Assembly (NCBI RefSeq): GCF_024170465.1
Contig: NZ_JALJYF010000001.1
Location: forward strand, 620,001-684,000
DNA length: 64,000 nucleotides
From: Natronospira proteinivora
Lineage (GTDB): Bacteria > Pseudomonadota > Gammaproteobacteria > Natronospirales > Natronospiraceae
Direction: 5' to 3'
In this document: in pieces, positions 34,533 through 43,811 of the stretch
Numbering within the stretch: the first letter of the stretch is position 1
How the letters are laid out: every line of letters begins with the position of its first letter
Made by a program: the position numbers and the translations under genes
The notes under the pieces: generated by a model
What the model was told of the DNA's origin: nothing
Databases searched by the model: none
What the model saw: only the letters and a program-made list of their open reading frames with translations

Positions 34533-35640
34533 GTGTCCGAGGCCGTAGAAAGCAATCTGATTCACCGCCAGATCAATGACCTCAAGGAGCGCATCGAAGC
34601 GCTGAGGGGGTATCTTTGACTACGCTGGGCGCAAGGAAAGGTTGACCGAGGTTACCCGGGAGCTGGAAGTGCCTGAAGTCTGGCAGGATCCGGACCGGGC
34701 CCAGGCCCTGGGTCAGGAGCGGGCCCGTCTGGCCGAAGTGGTGGGACGCCTGGAAGACGGCACCCAGCGGATTGAAGACGCGGAAGCGCTGTTCGACATG
34801 GCCCGGGAAGAGGGCGATGACGACACCCTCCAGGAACTCCCTGCGGAGCTGGATTCCCTGGCCAAGATCGTGGAAGCCATGGAGTTCCGTCGCATGTTCT
34901 CGGGAGAGATGGATGAGAATAATGCCTTTATGGATATTCAGGCCGGTTCCGGGGGCACCGAGGCTCAGGACTGGTCGGAAATGCTGCTTCGCATGTACCT
35001 GCGCTGGGGGGAACAGAAGGGCTTCAAGACGAGTCTGATGGAGTGTTCTGCCGGAGATGTAGCCGGGATCAAAAGTGCCACCATCAAGTTCGAGGGTGAA
35101 TACGCCTTCGGCTGGTTGCGCACGGAAACCGGCGTGCACCGCCTGGTGCGCAAGTCCCCCTTTGATTCCGGCAATCGCCGGCATACCTCTTTTGCTGCTG
35201 TGTTCGTATCACCAGAGATTGATGAGACCGTTGATGTGGAAGTGGATCCTTCGGATCTGCGGATTGACGTCTATCGCGCCAGTGGTGCCGGTGGCCAGCA
35301 TGTGAACACCACCGAGTCGGCGGTGCGGATTGTGCATGAACCCACCGGCATTGTAGTCCAGTGCCAAACGGAGCGCTCCCAGCACAAGAACAAGGCCACG
35401 GCTATGAATCAGCTGCGGGCCAAGTTGTATGAGCACGAGATGCAGCAGCGGCGGGAAAAGCAGGCGGCGGTGGAAGAGGGCAAGTCGGACATCGGCTGGG
35501 GCAGTCAGATCCGCTCCTATGTGCTGGATCAATCCCGCATCAAGGACCTGCGTACCGGCGTGGAAATTGGCAATACTCAGGGCGTGCTGGATGGCAATCT
35601 GGATCCCTTCCTGCAAGCCAGCCTGAAGAAAGGTTTGTAA
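34533..35640 (+). CDS. prfB: Peptide chain release factor 2 with programmed +1 frameshift
   Basis: Terminates translation at UGA and UAA. The gene begins at GTG 34533 (GGAG upstream) and runs 28 codons to an in-frame TGA at 34617-34619; the reading frame then continues at GAC 34618, so the product is 368 residues encoded by 34533-34616 joined to 34618-35640. The rest is canonical: SPF codon-recognition tripeptide in VRKSPFDSG, and the catalytic GGQ in [14 protein letters not shown]. Feedback is inherent: low RF2 lets the ribosome shift at the UGA and make more RF2. It stands between recJ and lysS as in E. coli. Confidence 0.98.
34605..34620 (+). promoter_or_regulatory. Programmed +1 frameshift site of prfB
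   Basis: AGGGGG (internal Shine-Dalgarno-like element, 34605-34610), three bases, then CTTTGAC (34614-34620). The slippery CTT is followed by in-frame TGA; tRNA-Leu slips one base to UUU. This 16-base block is the classical one known from E. coli. Confidence 0.97.
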
Positions 35641-35698
35641 TTGCCGGTATTCGTTAATCCATTATTCCCAATAATTCGGCCCGGAGGAGTCTCGGCCC

Positions 35699-37207
35699 AT
35701 GAGTCAGGATCAGGAACACAAGCTCGTCCAGCATCGCCGCGAGAAGCTCAACGCCTGGCGGGACAGCGGTCGGGCTTTCCCGAACAATTTTCGGCGGGAT
35801 TCTCTGGCCGAAGAGTTACATGGCCTTTATGGCGAGCGTAGCAATGAATCCCTGGAAGGCGGTGAGATTCAGGTCCATGTGGCCGGACGGATGATGGAAA
35901 AGCGGGTCATGGGCAAGGCCAGTTTTGCGAAATTGCAGGACAGCAGTGGCCGTATCCAGTTGTTTGTCCAGCGGGATGCCCTGCCCGAGGGCTATTACAA
36001 CAGCGAGTTTAAGAGCTGGGATGTGGGCGATATCGTCGGTGCCACCGGGACCCTGTTCAAGACCAAGACCGGTGAGCTGTCGGTGAAGGTGGAGGATATT
36101 CAGCTTCTCACCAAGTCCCTGCGCCCGCTCCCGGAGAAGTTCCATGGCCTGCAGGATCAGGAGACCCGATACCGCCAGCGCTATCTGGATCTGATTATGA
36201 ACCGGCAGGTGATGGAAACCTTCAAGACCCGGACTCGCCTGGTCCAGGCCATTCGGGATTTCATGACCGCCTCCGGCTTTATGGAGGTGGAGACCCCCAT
36301 GATGCAGTCCATTCCCGGTGGTGCCGCCGCGCGGCCTTTCAAGACCCACCACAACGCCCTGGATATTCCTCTCTATATGCGAGTGGCCCCCGAGCTGTAT
36401 CTCAAGCGTCTGGTGGTGGGTGGCATGGACCGGGTCTATGAGATCAATCGCAACTTCCGGAATGAGGGTGTCTCAACCCGCCACAATCCGGAATTCACCA
36501 TGATGGAGTTCTATCAGGCCTATGCCGACTACCATGACCTGATGAATCTGACAGAGCGTCTGTTCCGCACCTTGGCCGAGGTGATCAATGGCCATGACAT
36601 CGTGGAATACCAGAGTGAGCAGTATGATTTCTCAAAGGATTTCGAACGTTTGACCGTGGAAGACGCCATAATCCGCTTTGTGGATGGGGTGCAAGCGGAT
36701 CGTCTGCGTGATCGAGATTACATGGCCGGGCTCTGCGAACAGCTGGGCATCCAGGTGGAAGATAACTGGGGGCCGGGCAAGATGCAGATCGAGGTGTTTG
36801 AAAAGACTGGCGAACATCAGCTTATCCAGCCTACTTTTATCATTGATTATCCCACCGAAGTCTCGCCCCTATCCCGGCGCAAGGATGATGATCCCTTCCT
36901 TACAGAACGCTTTGAGCTGTTCATTGGTGGCCGTGAGCTGGCCAATGGCTTCTCCGAGCTCAATGATGCAGAGGACCAGGCCGAACGCTTCAAGGAACAG
37001 GTTGAAGCCAAGGAAGCAGGGGATGATGAAGCCATGTTCTACGATGCGGATTTTGTACGTGCCCTGGAATATGGTCTACCGCCCACGGCAGGCGAGGGGA
37101 TCGGTATCGATCGGCTTGTGATGCTGTTCACCGATTCACCATCCATTCGCGATGTTTTGCTCTTTCCTCTGATGCGCCCGGAAGTTGCGGCGGACAGGGA
37201 GGGCTGA
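35699..37207 (+). CDS. lysS: Lysyl-tRNA synthetase, class II
   Basis: Charges tRNA-Lys. The 502-residue protein has an N-terminal anticodon-binding OB fold (about 60-150, [21 protein letters not shown]) and a class II catalytic core: motif 1 [21 protein letters not shown], motif 2 [20 protein letters not shown] and motif 3 [16 protein letters not shown] 35699 follows GGAGGAG by 10 nt. It follows prfB after a 58-bp gap, the standard prfB-lysS pair. Confidence 0.97.
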   Translation: MSQDQEHKLVQHRREKLNAWRDSGRAFPNNFRRDSLAEELHGLYGERSNESLEGGEIQVHVAGRMMEKRVMGKASFAKLQDSSGRIQLFVQRDALPEGYYNSEFKSWDVGDIVGATGTLFKTKTGELSVKVEDIQLLTKSLRPLPEKFHGLQDQETRYRQRYLDLIMNRQVMETFKTRTRLVQAIRDFMTASGFMEVETPMMQSIPGGAAARPFKTHHNALDIPLYMRVAPELYLKRLVVGGMDRVYEINRNFRNEGVSTRHNPEFTMMEFYQAYADYHDLMNLTERLFRTLAEVINGHDIVEYQSEQYDFSKDFERLTVEDAIIRFVDGVQADRLRDRDYMAGLCEQLGIQVEDNWGPGKMQIEVFEKTGEHQLIQPTFIIDYPTEVSPLSRRKDDDPFLTERFELFIGGRELANGFSELNDAEDQAERFKEQVEAKEAGDDEAMFYDADFVRALEYGLPPTAGEGIGIDRLVMLFTDSPSIRDVLLFPLMRPEVAADREG

Positions 37208-37221
37208 TCAGGCATGCCAAG

Positions 37222-37248
37222 GCCCGGCAGCTGGAGAGGCTGCCGGGC
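37222..37248. terminator. Hairpin between convergent lysS and universal stress gene
   Basis: Perfect 10-bp inverted repeat GCCCGGCAGC and GCTGCCGGGC with a 7-nt loop, in the 66-bp gap. No T tract on either side; likely a shared transcript-end structure. Confidence 0.5.
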
Positions 37249-37273
37249 TTCAAGGCGAATCGTTTGGGGAGTG

Positions 37274-38101
37274 TCAGCCTTTCTGTTCCTTGCCGGGTAC
37301 CAGCAGAACAGGGCGGTTGGCGTTGCGGCAGATGTTCTCGGCGGTGGAGCCCACGCGGACGCCCCGGACGCCTTCCCGACCCCGGCGACCGGTGATGATC
37401 AGCGAGGCCCGTTCGGCGGCGGCTATCTGGGGGATGACATGTTCCGCTCGCCCCAGGTCCACACTACGCACCAGGCGGACACCGGCTTTCTCCGCAGACT
37501 CGGTGATCCGTTCCAGGCGGCGCCAAGCCCGGGCAATGTCGTTGCTGGAACTGACGGTGATGACCCGCAGGTGCTTGTCCTTACCCAGCATCTGCAGTGC
37601 ATCCTTCTCGGCGGCTTCGGCCGCACTGGAGCCGTCGGTGGCCAGCAGGGTGGGGCCGTCACGGCGGGGGACATTATCTTCCCCCTCATCTGCATCCCGA
37701 ACGTCTTCCAGCAACAGGGGGCGATCAGCCTTGCGCACCAGCCCGGAGGCCGTGCTACCGATCAGGAGTCGCTTGGCTGGGCTGTGGGCCCGGGATCCGG
37801 TCACAATCAGGTCCAGGTCTTCATCCTTGGCCAGGGTCAGAATTTGCTCCACTGGATCCCCCGACATCAGCCGGGTTTCCACTTCAAACTGCCCGGCCAG
37901 AACCTCGGCATGCTCGGCGAGTTTTTCCTTGAGTTCTTTAGAGCTGAGTTTCGGGCCGTCGCCTCCGCTGCCGCTGGCAGTGGGCTTGGTGTGGGCCAAT
38001 ACGACCTTCTTCACGCCCATTCTCTCCATGTAGCCGAGACGCTTAAGCATGGGCAAGCTGGAACGGGAGAAGTCCACGGCGATCAGGGCGCTTTCGTACA
38101 T
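37274..38101 (-). CDS. Tandem universal stress protein (UspE-like)
   Basis: 275-residue protein with two UspA domains (1-140 and 150-270). Each has the C-terminal glycine-rich nucleotide loop: GSRAHSPAKRLLIGSTASG in the first and GRRGREGVRGVRVGSTAEN in the second. Both loops are near the G-x2-G-x9-G(S/T) pattern of ATP-binding Usps. Start ATG 38101 has AAGGAG 7 nt upstream. The role is general stress tolerance, with ligand and target unknown. The 158 bp upstream hold no obvious promoter, although TTGAAA occurs there. Confidence 0.88.
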   Translation of the reverse strand: MYESALIAVDFSRSSLPMLKRLGYMERMGVKKVVLAHTKPTASGSGGDGPKLSSKELKEKLAEHAEVLAGQFEVETRLMSGDPVEQILTLAKDEDLDLIVTGSRAHSPAKRLLIGSTASGLVRKADRPLLLEDVRDADEGEDNVPRRDGPTLLATDGSSAAEAAEKDALQMLGKDKHLRVITVSSSNDIARAWRRLERITESAEKAGVRLVRSVDLGRAEHVIPQIAAAERASLIITGRRGREGVRGVRVGSTAENICRNANRPVLLVPGKEQKG

Positions 38102-38259
38102 TGAGGTCTCCTTGGTTATTTTGAACGTGTCGGCCAGCGTGCTTCCGCCGGCGACCTTTCCTTACTGTACATCATGATGACATGGGTACATTACCAAGGT
38201 ATTTCAAGACCTATTTGATCTGGGTCATTCGCTGGCATGACAAGGGCCGGGATGGGTGC

Positions 38260-38700
38260 TCAGTAGGCCAGGGCGGGGAAACGGCGTCGATCCAGGGGCA
38301 GTTTCATGGTTCTGCGGGAGGTCAGGGCGAACCAGCCCTCCACATGGGCCAGGAGTTGTTGGGGATTCTCCGTCTCCTCGCCTTCCCGGACCAGTTGGGC
38401 CAGTGCCTTCAGGTAATCCGTGAGCTGTGGGGAGTAGCCGTGGTCATAGGGCATCCAGGCGTCTGGGATTTCTCCGGTGGCCACGGTGGCCAAGCTGGGT
38501 TGAAGCGGGTCCAGGCGCACGGTTACCGAAATGACGGTGCCATAGTCATCCCGGAGCATTTCGCCAATCAGGCCTGCCACATCATCCAGGGGGATGTGAT
38601 GGAAGCATCGCCCGGCCCGGGAAATGCCCCGAAACAGGCCACCATCCGCCCGCGGTAGGCTCGGCCACTGATTCCGGCTCAGATTCGCTTCCTTCATCAT
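38260..38700 (-). CDS. Conserved-looking protein of unknown function
   Basis: Not recognised. If ATG 38700 is the start the product has 146 residues; the run of G bases directly before it is too close for a normal ribosome site, and the frame is open to ATG 38775, so the start is uncertain. The body is soluble and mildly acidic, with a segment RCFHHIPLDDVAGLIGEMLRDD, a likely beta strand GTVISVTVRLDP, and Trp/Tyr-rich DAWMPYDHGYSP. The C-terminus is basic. It lies downstream of ygfZ on the same strand and upstream of the stress protein gene. Confidence 0.6.
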   Translation of the reverse strand: MMKEANLSRNQWPSLPRADGGLFRGISRAGRCFHHIPLDDVAGLIGEMLRDDYGTVISVTVRLDPLQPSLATVATGEIPDAWMPYDHGYSPQLTDYLKALAQLVREGEETENPQQLLAHVEGWFALTSRRTMKLPLDRRRFPALAY

Positions 38701-38799
38701 CTCCCCCCGATGTGTTCTGGCTGGCCAAGGACCGTTGCCCAAAGGATTGCTGACATTGATCCCTGTAACGGCCATTGGAGGGAGAACTTTAGGTGCTTG

Positions 38800-39744
38800 T
38801 CAGGCCAGTTCCAGGGCCGGTTTGCCTGCCTGGTCCAGATGCAGGCCTTGCTGGGATTTGTCCTGGCGAATTACCAACTGGACCAGCCAGCTACCTTCCT
38901 CGGTCGGGGCCCCGTCCAGGGCATGGCCGAGGCGGCGTCCATCGCCATCACGCACATCACAACCGGGTTCCGGTGCTTCTGGGCAGTTGGCCTTGGCCAG
39001 ATACTGCTTCACTTTGCCCAGGTAATGGGTGCGGGCAATCACTTCCTGGCCGATGTAGCAGCCTTTCTTGAAGTTCAGGCCCTCGAAGCGTTCCAGGCCC
39101 AGAAACTGGGGCAGGAAGCGGCCGCTGGTGGCGGGTCTCAGGCTGGGGATATCGGTCAGGATTTCCTGTCTTCTCCAGGCGGCGTAACCGGCTGGCTCGA
39201 AGCCTGCTGCCCGGGCCCGTTCCCAGCTTCCGGCAATTTCATCAAAGCCGGCGCAGGCCAAGGCCCAGTCCGGCGCGCCGCTTAGGGGCTGAAAACCATC
39301 GGGACGCTGCTGCTCGGGACTATGAACGCCGAGTACTGTCTTATGAGCACTGAGATCGTCAATGGTCACCTTGGAGCGCAGCACGAACATGCGCAGCTTG
39401 GGCAGGATTTCGCCCATCAGGGTGCGGGGCATCAGGCAGGTGTAGCCCTCGGCATGGCGTTGAACATGGAGCAGCGTCCGGGCCCGGCCCTTGGGATCAT
39501 GCCAGGCCGTCAGAATCCAATGGCCGGCGCTCAGCTGGCGAATGGCGGCACTGAACTGCCCGTCCAGAAAAGCCTCCGCATCCTCGCCGCTGATTTCCAA
39601 GCAGGCCAGGTGGAGCAGGGGGGTGAGCATGGGCGGCTGGCCCGGTTCCGAATCAAAGCGACTTATTTCGCCGCCCTCGATGACCGCGCCGAAGCCGCGC
39701 AGTTGCTCCATCCATTGTTCTCGGCTTTGAGTGTTCTCGTGCAT
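38800..39744 (-). CDS. ygfZ: Folate-dependent Fe-S maturation protein YgfZ
   Basis: Tetrahydrofolate-binding paralogue of the glycine cleavage T protein, needed for full activity of some Fe-S enzymes such as MiaB. The 314-residue product starts at ATG 39744; the family hallmark is the GLNFKKGCYIGQEVIARTHYLGKVK region with the conserved Cys in KGCYxGQE. It is divergent from the succinate dehydrogenase operon, which itself carries sdhE and ygfX; in E. coli ygfZ, sdhE and ygfX lie together too. Confidence 0.94.
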   Translation of the reverse strand: MHENTQSREQWMEQLRGFGAVIEGGEISRFDSEPGQPPMLTPLLHLACLEISGEDAEAFLDGQFSAAIRQLSAGHWILTAWHDPKGRARTLLHVQRHAEGYTCLMPRTLMGEILPKLRMFVLRSKVTIDDLSAHKTVLGVHSPEQQRPDGFQPLSGAPDWALACAGFDEIAGSWERARAAGFEPAGYAAWRRQEILTDIPSLRPATSGRFLPQFLGLERFEGLNFKKGCYIGQEVIARTHYLGKVKQYLAKANCPEAPEPGCDVRDGDGRRLGHALDGAPTEEGSWLVQLVIRQDKSQQGLHLDQAGKPALELA

Positions 39745-39759
39745 ATCAGTCGCTCGGGT

Positions 39760-39787
39760 TTGCCAAGGGCGTCTCAGCGTATAGAAT
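39760..39787 (+). promoter_or_regulatory. Sigma-70 promoter candidate for the sdh operon
   Basis: TTGCCA (39760-39765) and TAGAAT (39782-39787), each one mismatch from consensus, with a 16-nt spacer. It faces the DUF1674-sdhCDAB operon and leaves a leader of about 110 nt. The 157-bp gap also serves divergent ygfZ. Confidence 0.55.
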
Positions 39788-39901
39788 ACAAGGGTCTTCG
39801 GAAAGGGGTTGGCGAGGGATTTCGGTGTTTCCCCGGCCTGGCCAGACCATCTTTTTCGGAACGCATCACACCATCTTGCCGGATTGCCTGTTGGAGGGCT
39901 G

Positions 39902-40105
39902 ATGTCCCAAAGGGATACGAACAATCGAGAAAACAGTAACCCACCCTCCAAAGCATCCAAGGGCGCGGACAGGGCGGCGCCTGACTCCCCGGATCATGAA
40001 AGGGATTCCCAGGTAGAACGGATTCCGGAGATCGGCGGCCCCAAAGGGCCCGAGCCGACCCGCTATGGTGATTGGGAAGTAAAGGGGCGCTGTTCGGATT
40101 TCTGA
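39902..40105 (+). CDS. DUF1674 protein, SDHAF4-type succinate dehydrogenase assembly factor
   Basis: Small protein (67 residues) beginning at ATG 39902 with GGAGGG just upstream. The first 45 residues are polar and probably disordered. The C-terminal IPEIGGPKGPEPTRYGDWE block, ending KGRCSDF, is the DUF1674 signature shared with mitochondrial SDHAF4/Sdh8, which binds flavinated SdhA and protects it until it meets SdhB. It is the first gene of the sdh operon, in line with that role. Confidence 0.88.
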   Translation: MSQRDTNNRENSNPPSKASKGADRAAPDSPDHERDSQVERIPEIGGPKGPEPTRYGDWEVKGRCSDF

Positions 40106-40151
40106 TTCCGTCCCTGGGAAAACGTTCATACATTCAATCGAGGTGACTCGC

Positions 40152-40550
40152 ATGGCGGCACAAAACCGGCCGGTTTCACCCCATCTTCAGATTTACCGTT
40201 TTATGTGGACGATGGCGCTGTCCATTACGCACCGCATGACCGGCATGTTTCTGACGATTGGGACCATTTTTCTTGTTTATTGGCTGGTCTCGATAGCGGC
40301 GGGGGAAGCGGCCTATGCCACCGCCCAGGGCCTGATTGTCTCCTGGCCCGGCCGTTTGCTGTTGTTTGCCTGGACGCTGGCCTTTTATTTCCATTTCTGC
40401 AATGGCCTTCGCCACCTTTTCTGGGATGCCGGCCAGGGTCTGGAGTTGTCCCAGGCCCGCCTGTCCGGCTATCTGGCGGTTGTGGCGGCCATTATTCTGA
40501 CGGTGGTCACCTGGGTGGCGGCTTATTTGGTTGACGGAGGTGCACTGTGA
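40152..40550 (+). CDS. sdhC: Succinate dehydrogenase cytochrome b556 subunit
   Basis: Membrane anchor of complex II, 132 residues. ATG 40152 is chosen (GAGGTGA ribosome site); the frame also has GTG 40143. Three membrane helices (about 24-45, 60-85, 105-128). Signatures are RPVSPHLQIYR at the N-terminus, SITHRMTG for quinone binding, and the heme-ligand His in FHFCNGLRHLFWD. GTGA overlap with sdhD. Confidence 0.96.
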   Translation: MAAQNRPVSPHLQIYRFMWTMALSITHRMTGMFLTIGTIFLVYWLVSIAAGEAAYATAQGLIVSWPGRLLLFAWTLAFYFHFCNGLRHLFWDAGQGLELSQARLSGYLAVVAAIILTVVTWVAAYLVDGGAL

Positions 40551-40927
40551 GTTTGAGAACGCCTTTGAAAGAAGCCCGCGGTCTGGGTTCTGCCAAGGAC
40601 GGCGTGCATCACTGGCTGGTCCAGCGGCTCACGGCCATCGCCCTGATCCCCTTGTTCGTGTGGTTCATTGTCTCCCTGGTCAGCATGATCGGTGCGGACT
40701 TCGCCACCGTGCAGCAATGGATCAGCAACCCCCTGGTCACCGTGCTGCTGCTGGTGTTTTTGGTGAGCCTGTTCTACCACTCGGAACTGGGTGTTCAGGT
40801 GGTCATTGAAGATTATGTGTCCAGCAAGGGGTCACGCCTGGCCGCCCTGATTCTGTCCCGTTTTGTCCACTTTTTCCTCGCAGCCGCCGCCATCGTGGCC
40901 GTGCTGCGTGTTGCTTTCGGAGCCTGA
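40547..40927 (+). CDS. sdhD: Succinate dehydrogenase membrane anchor subunit
   Basis: Second anchor subunit of complex II, 126 residues with three membrane helices (about 23-48, 60-80, 98-122). The N-terminal [19 protein letters not shown] and the heme-proximal [16 protein letters not shown] are conserved in SdhD. GTG 40547 overlaps the sdhC stop. Confidence 0.95.
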   Translation: MSLRTPLKEARGLGSAKDGVHHWLVQRLTAIALIPLFVWFIVSLVSMIGADFATVQQWISNPLVTVLLLVFLVSLFYHSELGVQVVIEDYVSSKGSRLAALILSRFVHFFLAAAAIVAVLRVAFGA

Positions 40928-40932
40928 ATTCC

Positions 40933-42723
40933 ATGTCGAAGGCCTACGAGATTATCGATCATCAATACGACGTTGTGGTGGTGGGTGCCGGTGGCGCCGG
41001 CCTGCGTGCCACTTTGGGTTTGGCGGAGAAGAATCTCTCCACCGCCTGCATCACCAAGGTTTTCCCCACTCGCAGCCATACCGTGGCCGCCCAGGGGGGC
41101 ATCAGTGCCTCGCTGGGGAATATGGGTGAGGACGATTGGCGCTGGCATATGTATGACACGGTCAAGGGCTCCGACTGGCTCGGGGACCAGGATGCCATTG
41201 AGTACATGTGCAAGGAAGCGCCCAAGGCGGTGATCGAGCTGGAACACTACGGTGTGCCGTTCTCCCGCACGGAAGAGGGCAAAATCTATCAGCGCCCCTT
41301 CGGTGGCATGACCACGCACTTTGGTGAAGGTACTGCCCAGCGAACCTGCGCCGCCGCCGATCGCACCGGCCACGCCATGCTGCATACGCTGTATCAGCAG
41401 GCCCTGCGCAACCATGCTGAGTTCTTCATCGAATACTTTGCGCTGGACCTGATCATGGATGAGGAGGGCAACTGCCGGGGTGTAATGGCCTGGAACCTCC
41501 AGGATGGCACCATCCATCGTTTTCAGGCCCATACCGTGATCCTGGCCACCGGCGGCTACGGCCGGGCCTATTTCTCCTGTACTTCCGCCCATACCTGTAC
41601 CGGTGACGGCAACGGCATGGTGTTGCGGGCCGGATTGCCCCTGCAGGACATGGAATTCGTTCAGTTCCATCCCACCGGCGTCTACGGTGCGGGTTGCTTG
41701 ATTACCGAAGGGGTGCGAGGGGAAGGCGGCTATCTCACCAACTCCGAGGGTGAGCGCTTCATGGAGCGCTACGCGCCCAACGCCAAAGACCTGGCCTCCC
41801 GGGATGTGGTCTCCCGTTCCATGACCATCGAGATTCGCGAAGGCCGCGGGGTGGGGCCGGAGAAGGATCATATTTATCTGCACCTGGAACACCTGGGTGC
41901 GGATGTGATTAACGAGCGTTTGCCGGGTATTGCGGAAACCGCCCGTATCTTCGCCGGGGTGGATGTGACCAAGGAACCCATTCCCGTGTTGCCCACGGTG
42001 CACTACAACATGGGCGGTATTCCCGCCAACTACCATGGTGAAGTGCTGACCCTGAAAGACGGCAATCCGGATTATGCAGTGCCGGGTCTGATGGCCGCCG
42101 GCGAGGCCGCCTGTGTCTCCGTGCACGGGGCCAACCGTCTGGGCTCCAATTCCCTGCTGGATCTGGTGGTCTTCGGTCGCGCCGTGGCCGACCGCTGTGC
42201 CGAGCTGGTGGAGCCGGGCCAGGCCCACAAGCCCCTGCCCAAGGATGCCGGCGAGGCCTGCCTGGAACGCTTGGATCGTCTGCGTAATGCTGATGGTTCC
42301 CGCAAGACGGCCGACATCCGGCTGGAAATGCAGAAGAACATGCAGAACCACGCCGCGGTGTTCCGTACTGGCGAGGTGATGCAGGAGGGCATCGACAAGC
42401 TCAAGGAAACCATCAAGTCCTTTGAAGATGTTTCAGTGTCCGACCGTTCCCTGGTCTGGAACTCCGATCTGGTGGAAACCCTGGAGCTGGATAACCTGCT
42501 GGGCCAGGCCATGGCCACCATTCAGTCGGCAGTGAATCGCCAGGAAAGTCGCGGTGCCCATGCTCGCGAGGATTTCTCCGAGCGGGACGATGACAAATGG
42601 ATGAAGCACACCTTGGCCTGGTACGACGGCAAGGGTGGGGTGGACCTGGACTACCGTCCGGTGCATATGAACACCCTGACCGATGAAATCGATGTGATTC
42701 CGCCCAAGGCGCGGACCTACTGA
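40933..42723 (+). CDS. sdhA: Succinate dehydrogenase flavoprotein subunit
   Basis: Catalytic subunit oxidising succinate to fumarate; 596 residues. The dinucleotide-binding [13 protein letters not shown] is at residues 19-31. The covalent FAD attachment His is in [11 protein letters not shown], and active-site regions are [41 protein letters not shown] and [13 protein letters not shown]. It follows sdhD by 5 nt. Covalent flavinylation would depend on SdhE, encoded three genes on. Confidence 0.98.
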   Translation: MSKAYEIIDHQYDVVVVGAGGAGLRATLGLAEKNLSTACITKVFPTRSHTVAAQGGISASLGNMGEDDWRWHMYDTVKGSDWLGDQDAIEYMCKEAPKAVIELEHYGVPFSRTEEGKIYQRPFGGMTTHFGEGTAQRTCAAADRTGHAMLHTLYQQALRNHAEFFIEYFALDLIMDEEGNCRGVMAWNLQDGTIHRFQAHTVILATGGYGRAYFSCTSAHTCTGDGNGMVLRAGLPLQDMEFVQFHPTGVYGAGCLITEGVRGEGGYLTNSEGERFMERYAPNAKDLASRDVVSRSMTIEIREGRGVGPEKDHIYLHLEHLGADVINERLPGIAETARIFAGVDVTKEPIPVLPTVHYNMGGIPANYHGEVLTLKDGNPDYAVPGLMAAGEAACVSVHGANRLGSNSLLDLVVFGRAVADRCAELVEPGQAHKPLPKDAGEACLERLDRLRNADGSRKTADIRLEMQKNMQNHAAVFRTGEVMQEGIDKLKETIKSFEDVSVSDRSLVWNSDLVETLELDNLLGQAMATIQSAVNRQESRGAHAREDFSERDDDKWMKHTLAWYDGKGGVDLDYRPVHMNTLTDEIDVIPPKARTY

Positions 42724-42730
42724 TCAACCC

Positions 42731-42751
42731 GGCGCCGGTTTGACCGGCGCC
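42731..42751 (+). repeat. Hairpin between sdhA and sdhB
   Basis: GGCGCCGGT-TTG-ACCGGCGCC, a perfect 9-bp stem with a 3-nt loop, in the 48-bp gap. No T tract follows, so it is more likely an mRNA-stability or processing element than a terminator. Confidence 0.5.
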
Positions 42752-42771
42752 TGTAATCGGAGAGGCATGAC

Positions 42772-43554
42772 ATGGCTGAGTTCCGGCTGCCCAAAAATTC
42801 GCGTATCAAGAAGGGTGAAACCCATACGGCGGACAATGCCGATGGCGATATCAAGCGGTTCCATGTATATCGCTATGATCCCGATGGTGGGGGCAATCCC
42901 ACCATGGATACCTATGAAGTGAACATGGACGAATGCGGTCCCATGGTTCTGGACGCCATCATCAAGATCAAGAATGAGATGGATCCCAGCCTGACTTTCC
43001 GGCGTTCCTGCCGGGAAGGAATTTGCGGCTCTTGTGCCATGAATATTGACGGGGTAAATACCCTGGCCTGTACCAAGGCCTGTGATGAAGTGAAAGGGGA
43101 TGTGAAGATCTACCCCCTGCCGCATATGGATGTGGTCAAGGATCTGGTCACAGACATGACCCACTTCTATGCCCAGCTGGCCTCCGTGGAGCCTTGGCTC
43201 AAGACCGATACCCCGGCGCCGCCCAATCAGGAGCGCCTGCAATCCAAGGAAGACCGGGCCAAGCTGGATGGTCTTTACGAGTGCATCCTGTGTGCCTGTT
43301 GCCAGACCTCCTGCCCCAGCTATTGGTGGAATGGGGATCGCTACCTGGGTCCGGCGGTTCTGCTTCAGGCCTATCGCTGGATTGTGGACAGCCGTGACGA
43401 AGCTACCGGCGAACGTCTGGATGATCTGGAAGATCCCTTCAAGATCTATCGCTGCCATACCATCATGAACTGCACCATGGCCTGCCCCAAGGGACTTAAT
43501 CCAGCCAAAGCCATTGTGGAAACCAAGAAATTGCTGGCCGAGCGCAAGCACTGA
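42772..43554 (+). CDS. sdhB: Succinate dehydrogenase iron-sulfur subunit
   Basis: Electron-transfer subunit with three clusters, 260 residues. The [2Fe-2S] site is [15 protein letters not shown] plus LACTKAC; the [4Fe-4S] and [3Fe-4S] sites use [12 protein letters not shown] and [21 protein letters not shown]. Start ATG 42772 has GGAGAGG upstream. It is linked to sdhE by a one-base overlap. Confidence 0.97.
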   Translation: MAEFRLPKNSRIKKGETHTADNADGDIKRFHVYRYDPDGGGNPTMDTYEVNMDECGPMVLDAIIKIKNEMDPSLTFRRSCREGICGSCAMNIDGVNTLACTKACDEVKGDVKIYPLPHMDVVKDLVTDMTHFYAQLASVEPWLKTDTPAPPNQERLQSKEDRAKLDGLYECILCACCQTSCPSYWWNGDRYLGPAVLLQAYRWIVDSRDEATGERLDDLEDPFKIYRCHTIMNCTMACPKGLNPAKAIVETKKLLAERKH

Positions 43555-43811
43555 TGGAGGCCGGCGATCCGCGAGAGCTGTCTCGCCTGCGCTGGTTCTG
43601 TCGGCGGGGCATGAAGGAACTGGATGTCATGCTCTCGCGCTATCTGGATGAGCAATGGCCGCAGGCTCCCCAATCGGAGCGTGCGGCCTTTGCCCGTTTG
43701 CTGGATTGTCAGGATCCAGAGTTATGGGACTGGCTGACAGGGCGCTCTCAACCCGGCGAGAAGGATCTTGCCCATGTGGTATCACGGATTCGGGAATCGA
43801 ATAACGGTTGA
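43554..43811 (+). CDS. sdhE: FAD assembly factor SdhE
   Basis: 85-residue five-helix protein that promotes covalent attachment of FAD to SdhA. The essential RGxxE motif is present as RRGMKELD near residue 18-25, with LDCQDPELWDWL further on. Start overlaps the sdhB stop (TGATG). Together with the DUF1674 gene at the start of the operon, this gives two predicted SdhA maturation factors. Confidence 0.95.
   Translation: MEAGDPRELSRLRWFCRRGMKELDVMLSRYLDEQWPQAPQSERAAFARLLDCQDPELWDWLTGRSQPGEKDLAHVVSRIRESNNG

Noticed and set aside
38102-38259. Promoter for the tandem universal stress protein gene
   Set aside because: TTGAAA occurs on the minus strand but no -10 hexamer lies at a suitable distance.
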